The notes under the pieces: model-generated
Seen by the model: the letters and a program-made list of their open reading frames with translations, nothing else
What the model was told of the DNA's origin: nothing
The model's database searches: none
Shown here: piece after piece, positions 8,627 to 10,231 of the stretch
Numbering within the stretch: position 1 is the first letter of the stretch
Layout: every line of letters begins with the position of its first letter
DNA from: Elusimicrobiota bacterium
GTDB lineage: Bacteria > Elusimicrobiota > Elusimicrobia > JACQJN01
NCBI GenBank assembly: GCA_016205045.1
Contig: JACQJM010000174.1
Coordinates: 1-10,231 of the forward strand
Reading direction: 5' to 3'
DNA length: 10,231 nt
Made by a program: the position numbers and the translations under genes

Positions 8627-9154
8627 TTAACAGCGGAGAACTAGAAAGTGATTAGAGGATGCACTACAAAACGATTTTTGTGCCCCCGTCAGAAAAAAAG
8701 AAACACACAAAAAGAAAAGCCCCACCCGCAACAAAGAAAAATCCTGGGTGCGGCGCAGGGGTGCGGCCAACCCTTGAACTGCCCACACCGCAAAAGACCA
8801 AATGGGCAGATCCAAAAACAGCTGCAAAAGTGTGCGGGCCTTGAGATATTCTGCGGGGATTCGGGCCAGGGGAAGTTCGGCTGCCAAAAGCATCTGAACC
8901 ACTTCTTGCAGCTCACCTTTCTTAAATTGATTTTGAAGAGCGGAACTATGGATGGGTCTATTCTGGCTGTCCCTAAGATCCAGGTCTTTCCCAAATTCTG
9001 CAGCTATTTGAAGAATGGCCGAATCCGGGGAAGAGGCCCCCGACCGGAGGTCAGGGACCATTGAAGCCCCAGTGGGGCGTGAGGCCTTGGCCATTTGGCC
9101 GGAGCCCAAGAGTACTAGGATTCCCAAACACCACAGTTTCAGAATTTTTGGCAC
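8627..9154 (-). CDS. Putative small exported protein, first gene behind the riboswitch
   Basis: 175 codons from a GTG at 9154 to a TAA at 8629-8627. I do not recognise a family. The first 24 residues form a plausible signal peptide: PKILK, then LWCLGILVLLGSG, then QMAKA with an A-x-A cleavage site. Right after the predicted cleavage site the 50-bp palindromic repeat adds 16 codons (RPTGASMVPDLRSGAS) in frame between two GGCCTC direct repeats; without it the mature protein would start SSPDSAILQIAAEFG. The middle (EFGKDLDLRDSQNRPIHSS, QFKKGELQEVVQMLLAAE) looks like a normal helical soluble domain. The C-terminal third is hydrophobic (LFLDLPIWSFAVWAVQG and LLRVGLFFLCVSFFLTGA) and could be membrane segments or the result of a frameshift. 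No Shine-Dalgarno sequence is visible; the start lies 10 nt after the terminator's U-tract. The signal peptide favours this start over the ATG at residue 21. Confidence 0.55.
   Translation of the reverse strand: MPKILKLWCLGILVLLGSGQMAKASRPTGASMVPDLRSGASSPDSAILQIAAEFGKDLDLRDSQNRPIHSSALQNQFKKGELQEVVQMLLAAELPLARIPAEYLKARTLLQLFLDLPIWSFAVWAVQGLAAPLRRTQDFSLLRVGLFFLCVSFFLTGAQKSFCSASSNHFLVLRC
9034..9087 (-). repeat. 50-bp palindromic dispersed repeat, copy A
   Basis: The core at 9036-9085 is paired with copy B. On the minus strand the closing arms are AGGCC (9087-9083) and GGCCT (9038-9034), the inner palindrome is GCCCCA-g-TGGGGC, and a GGTC-cct-GACC palindrome follows. Direct repeats GGCCTC at 9086-9081 and 9038-9033 bound a 48-nt, 16-codon insertion just behind the signal-peptide cleavage site of the 175-codon gene, leaving it in frame. 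Confidence 0.85.
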
Positions 9155-9164
9155 TTTTTTAGTT

Positions 9165-9232
9165 AAAAAAGAAGCCCGGTCTTGCTAAGTATCTTACCCC
9201 TCTATCCCGAAGATACCAAGCTAAGGCCGGGC
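9165..9232 (-). terminator. Intrinsic terminator of the riboswitch expression platform
   Basis: Read on the minus strand, GCCCGG (9232-9227) pairs with CCGGGC (9179-9174). The stem continues through CUU/AAG, GCU/AGC and GUAUCUU/AAGAUAC with small internal loops. It is followed at once by a U-rich run (UUCUUUUUU, 9173-9165). It lies between the GEMM aptamer and the first coding gene, ending 10 nt before that gene's start codon, which is the usual place for riboswitch-controlled transcription termination. Confidence 0.85.
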
Positions 9233-9255
9233 GAAAAACGTGCCTCGCCACTAGC
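9220..9255 (-). promoter_or_regulatory. Candidate antiterminator hairpin competing with the terminator
   Basis: GGCGA (9249-9245) can pair with UCGCC (9234-9230), supported by an outer GCUA (9255-9252) with UAGC (9223-9220). The 3' side overlaps the terminator's GCCCGG arm, so this hairpin and the terminator exclude each other. Its 5' side starts 1 nt after the aptamer P1 helix. P1's CUAG (9263-9260) can alternatively pair with CUAG at 9254-9251, which gives a possible link between ligand binding and the switch. This is a model from base pairing by eye only. Confidence 0.4.
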
Positions 9256-9256
9256 A

Positions 9257-9356
9257 CCTCTAGTTACCTTCGGCAGCTGGGCGGTCCGGTGGACGCCGGA
9301 CCCACTAGCTTTGCGCCCCCAAGTTACCCTGGGTTTGCCGCTTGTCGAGCTAGAAG
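9257..9356 (-). promoter_or_regulatory. Cyclic-di-GMP-I (GEMM-I) riboswitch aptamer
   Basis: The conserved GEMM-I core is present in order on the minus strand: GGCAAACC (9339-9332); helix CCCAGG/CUUGGG capped by a GUAA GNRA tetraloop (9333-9318); CGCAAAGC (9315-9308); a perfect 7-bp hairpin GGUCCGG/CCGGACC (9302-9283); and GCUGCCGAAGG (9277-9267). The outer P1 helix is CUUCUAG (9356-9350) with CUAGAGG (9263-9257). By alignment from memory to Vibrio cholerae Vc2, the ligand-contacting G20, A47 and C92 correspond to G9339, A9312 and C9273, and all are present. Guanine at position 20 favours c-di-GMP over the cGAMP-selective variants, which carry adenine there. The aptamer is followed by a terminator and then the exported-protein operon, so it most likely controls that operon's transcription. 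Confidence 0.92.
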
Positions 9357-9367
9357 CCTACTTCTTA

Positions 9368-9498
9368 GTCCCCATGCACCCTCCACAGAATTCCGGGTAC
9401 CAACCGGGGCTCCAGCACTCTTCGCAGAGCTACGAGTGCCAGCCGGGGAGCCAGAGGCTCCCAGCGTGCTGGAGGAGCCCAACGTGTTGGATGGGGAC
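9368..9498 (-). ncRNA. Structured 5' domain of the riboswitch leader, class unknown
   Basis: GUCCCCAU (9498-9491) pairs perfectly with AUGGGGAC (9375-9368), closing a 131-nt domain that starts a few nucleotides after the predicted transcription start. Inside are a hairpin CCAA-CACG-UUGG (9490-9479); a hairpin GGCUC..CCAG-CACG-CUGG-GAGCC (9479-9456); and a larger hairpin with GGCUCC/GGAGCC (9452-9447, 9413-9408) and GCACUC/GAGUGC (9439-9434, 9420-9415), whose tip could also form CUCU-GCGA-AGAG. The first two hairpins share the loop CACG and differ by an A-U to G-C exchange. I see no coding potential or known RNA motif; a second GEMM core is absent. Confidence 0.6.
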
Positions 9499-9501
9499 CC
9501 T

Positions 9502-9536
9502 ATCCGCTAGTATAGCAGATTTCCTTGATTTGTCAA
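9502..9536 (-). promoter_or_regulatory. Sigma-70-type promoter of the riboswitch operon
   Basis: On the minus strand, TTGACA (9536-9531) and TATACT (9514-9509) are separated by 16 nt. This is a perfect -35 hexamer and a five-of-six -10 hexamer. Transcription is expected to start about 9503-9500, just before the closed 5' RNA domain. The strength of the core promoter suggests that regulation is mainly through the riboswitch and any factor bound over the -35. Confidence 0.85.
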
Positions 9537-9554
9537 GGGGGGGTCCCCTTGACA
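9523..9554. promoter_or_regulatory. Interlocked inverted repeats over the -35 (candidate operator)
   Basis: Plus-strand order is CCTTGA (9523-9528), TCAAGG (9533-9538), CCTTGA (9547-9552). The second and third form a perfect 10-bp inverted repeat TGTCAAGGGG / CCCCTTGACA with a 4-nt centre (9531-9554), and the first and second form a 6-bp one. The array covers the promoter spacer and -35, where a bound protein would block or recruit polymerase. Only the symmetry is seen; no regulator is identified. It could instead be the remnant of a purA terminator, but no U-tract follows it. Confidence 0.45.
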
Positions 9555-9721
9555 CAACAAGGGTTGTGGAACTTTAAAATTCCTCTGTGATTTTCAGCAT
9601 TTTCCAGCGATGTCTCCCCCTCAGAACAAGGGTCTTCTCCCCGAAACCCCGCTTTCAGGCTCACCAGAAAAACTGACCCCACCGAGTATCCCACTCCTGC
9701 TTCACCACAGGCACAGACAGA
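9555..9721. other. Spacer between purA and the riboswitch operon
   Basis: No gene is supported here. It holds a 6-bp hairpin CACAAC/GTTGTG (9553-9558 with 9563-9568), an AT-rich near-palindrome GGAACTTTAAAATTCC (9568-9583), and a hairpin CCCGAAA/TTTCAGG (9640-9659). None is followed by a convincing U-tract in the minus direction, so purA has no clear intrinsic terminator. Confidence 0.5.
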
Positions 9722-10231
9722 CTATCTAGCCCAACGAAATCGAGGGTCCAGAACAATCGTGTCTTCCCGGCCTCGTCCCACCGAAACGAGACTGACGGGA
9801 ACTCCCATCTCAGACTCCACCCACTTGATGTACTCACGGGCTGCGCCCGGAAAATCTTTAAATCGAGTGACCCCGGAAATGTCCTCCGAAAAACCCCTCA
9901 GGGTTTCATACACAGGCTCGGCCTCCATCTGCACCTGACGCGATACCGGGAACTCCGTCACTTTCCTTCCTTTATAGCGATAAGCCACGCAAACCTTGAG
10001 AGGATGGACCCGGCTCAATGTGTCCAGCTTGGTCAAGGCTATGCTACGAATTCCATTGATGGAAATCACGCGCTTTAACTGAACTAAATCCAGCCACCCT
10101 ACCCGCCGCGGGCGTCCCGTGGTGGCCCCATATTCAGAACCTGTTTCTCGGATGTAGTGAGCGATGGGACCATGGATTTCCGTGGGAAAAGGCCCCAACC
10201 CCACCCGTGTGGTGTAGGCCTTGGCCACCCC
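9722..10231 (-). CDS. purA: Adenylosuccinate synthetase, C-terminal part (5' end outside window)
   Basis: The frame enters at the right edge and ends with TAG at 9724-9722, giving the last 169 residues of a protein normally about 430 long. PurA joins IMP and aspartate using GTP to make adenylosuccinate, the first step from IMP to AMP, in the cytoplasm. Diagnostic segments seen in order are AKAYTTRVGLGPFPTE, GATTGRPRRVGWLD (the IMP/aspartate-binding arginines), ALTKLDTL (the guanine-binding TKLD), LKVCVAYRYKGR, EPVYETLRGF, AAREYIKWVE, and the C-terminal GVPVSLVSVGRGREDT nucleotide-binding stretch. The family match is unambiguous. It is a housekeeping gene transcribed in the same direction as the operon that follows, but it is separated from it by about 190 nt and that operon's own promoter. 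Confidence 0.97.
   Translation of the reverse strand, partial: GVAKAYTTRVGLGPFPTEIHGPIAHYIRETGSEYGATTGRPRRVGWLDLVQLKRVISINGIRSIALTKLDTLSRVHPLKVCVAYRYKGRKVTEFPVSRQVQMEAEPVYETLRGFSEDISGVTRFKDFPGAAREYIKWVESEMGVPVSLVSVGRGREDTIVLDPRFRWAR

Noticed and set aside
8648..9064. 138-codon plus-strand open frame
   Set aside because: Antisense to the exported-protein gene, with a Lys/Gln/Arg-rich start from a purine-rich strand and no recognisable motif.
9257..9356. cGAMP-selective GEMM-Ib riboswitch
   Set aside because: The position matching Vc2 G20 is guanine (9339), whereas the cGAMP-selective variants carry adenine there; binding assays would be needed to exclude dual specificity.
9165..9502. tmRNA, 6S RNA, RNase P RNA or a group I intron
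   Set aside because: No tRNA-like ends or CCA, no long 6S-type bubble, none of the conserved RNase P segments, and too short with no group I core; the GEMM core plus terminator explains the 3' part.
9182..9577. 131-codon plus-strand open frame
   Set aside because: It runs antisense across the terminator, aptamer, 5' RNA domain and promoter; base-pairing constraints, not coding, explain the sequence.
9640..9659. purA intrinsic terminator
   Set aside because: The 7-bp stem has a G-U pair and is followed by a purine-rich stretch, not a U-tract.

Overview
All genes in this window lie on the minus strand. Read from the right edge, they are: the end of purA (adenylosuccinate synthetase); a promoter with a cyclic-di-GMP-I (GEMM-I) riboswitch leader; a small putative secreted protein; a secreted HEAT-repeat protein; and a giant secreted protein of tandem Ig-like repeats. 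The giant gene fills the left three quarters of the window and runs off the left edge. The organism is a Gram-negative-type bacterium of moderate GC. Giant extracytoplasmic Ig-repeat proteins with secreted HEAT proteins fit Elusimicrobiota or a similar candidate lineage, or a deltaproteobacterium with GEMM riboswitches. That placement is an inference from style, not from a marker gene.

Layout (minus strand, 5' to 3'): purA C-terminal part (10231-9722); about 170 nt of spacer; interlocked TCAAGG/CCTTGA half-sites over the -35 region (9554-9523); a near-consensus sigma-70 promoter (TTGACA, 16 nt, TATACT; 9536-9509); a closed 131-nt structured RNA domain of no class I recognise (9498-9368); a GEMM-I aptamer (9356-9257); a strong intrinsic terminator (9232-9165); a 175-codon putative exported protein (9154-8627); the HEAT-repeat protein (8543-7614); and the giant protein (7613 to beyond position 1, at least 2537 codons), whose ATG directly follows the HEAT stop codon.

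Likely logic: c-di-GMP sensed by the leader RNA decides whether transcription passes the terminator into an operon of exported proteins, the last being a very large probable adhesin or cell-surface fibre. This fits c-di-GMP control of surface attachment. The direction of the switch (on or off) cannot be read with certainty.

The most unusual feature is a 50-bp palindromic element present in both genes between the riboswitch and the giant gene (47 of 50 positions identical). Each copy sits in or beside the signal-peptide coding region, is bounded by short direct repeats, keeps its host gene in frame, and is read in a different frame in each gene. Two of the three internal differences, and both differences in the flanking arms, are compensatory, so the inverted-repeat structure is preserved. 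This looks like an undescribed structured mobile repeat that inserts into coding sequence, comparable in behaviour to Rickettsia palindromic elements.
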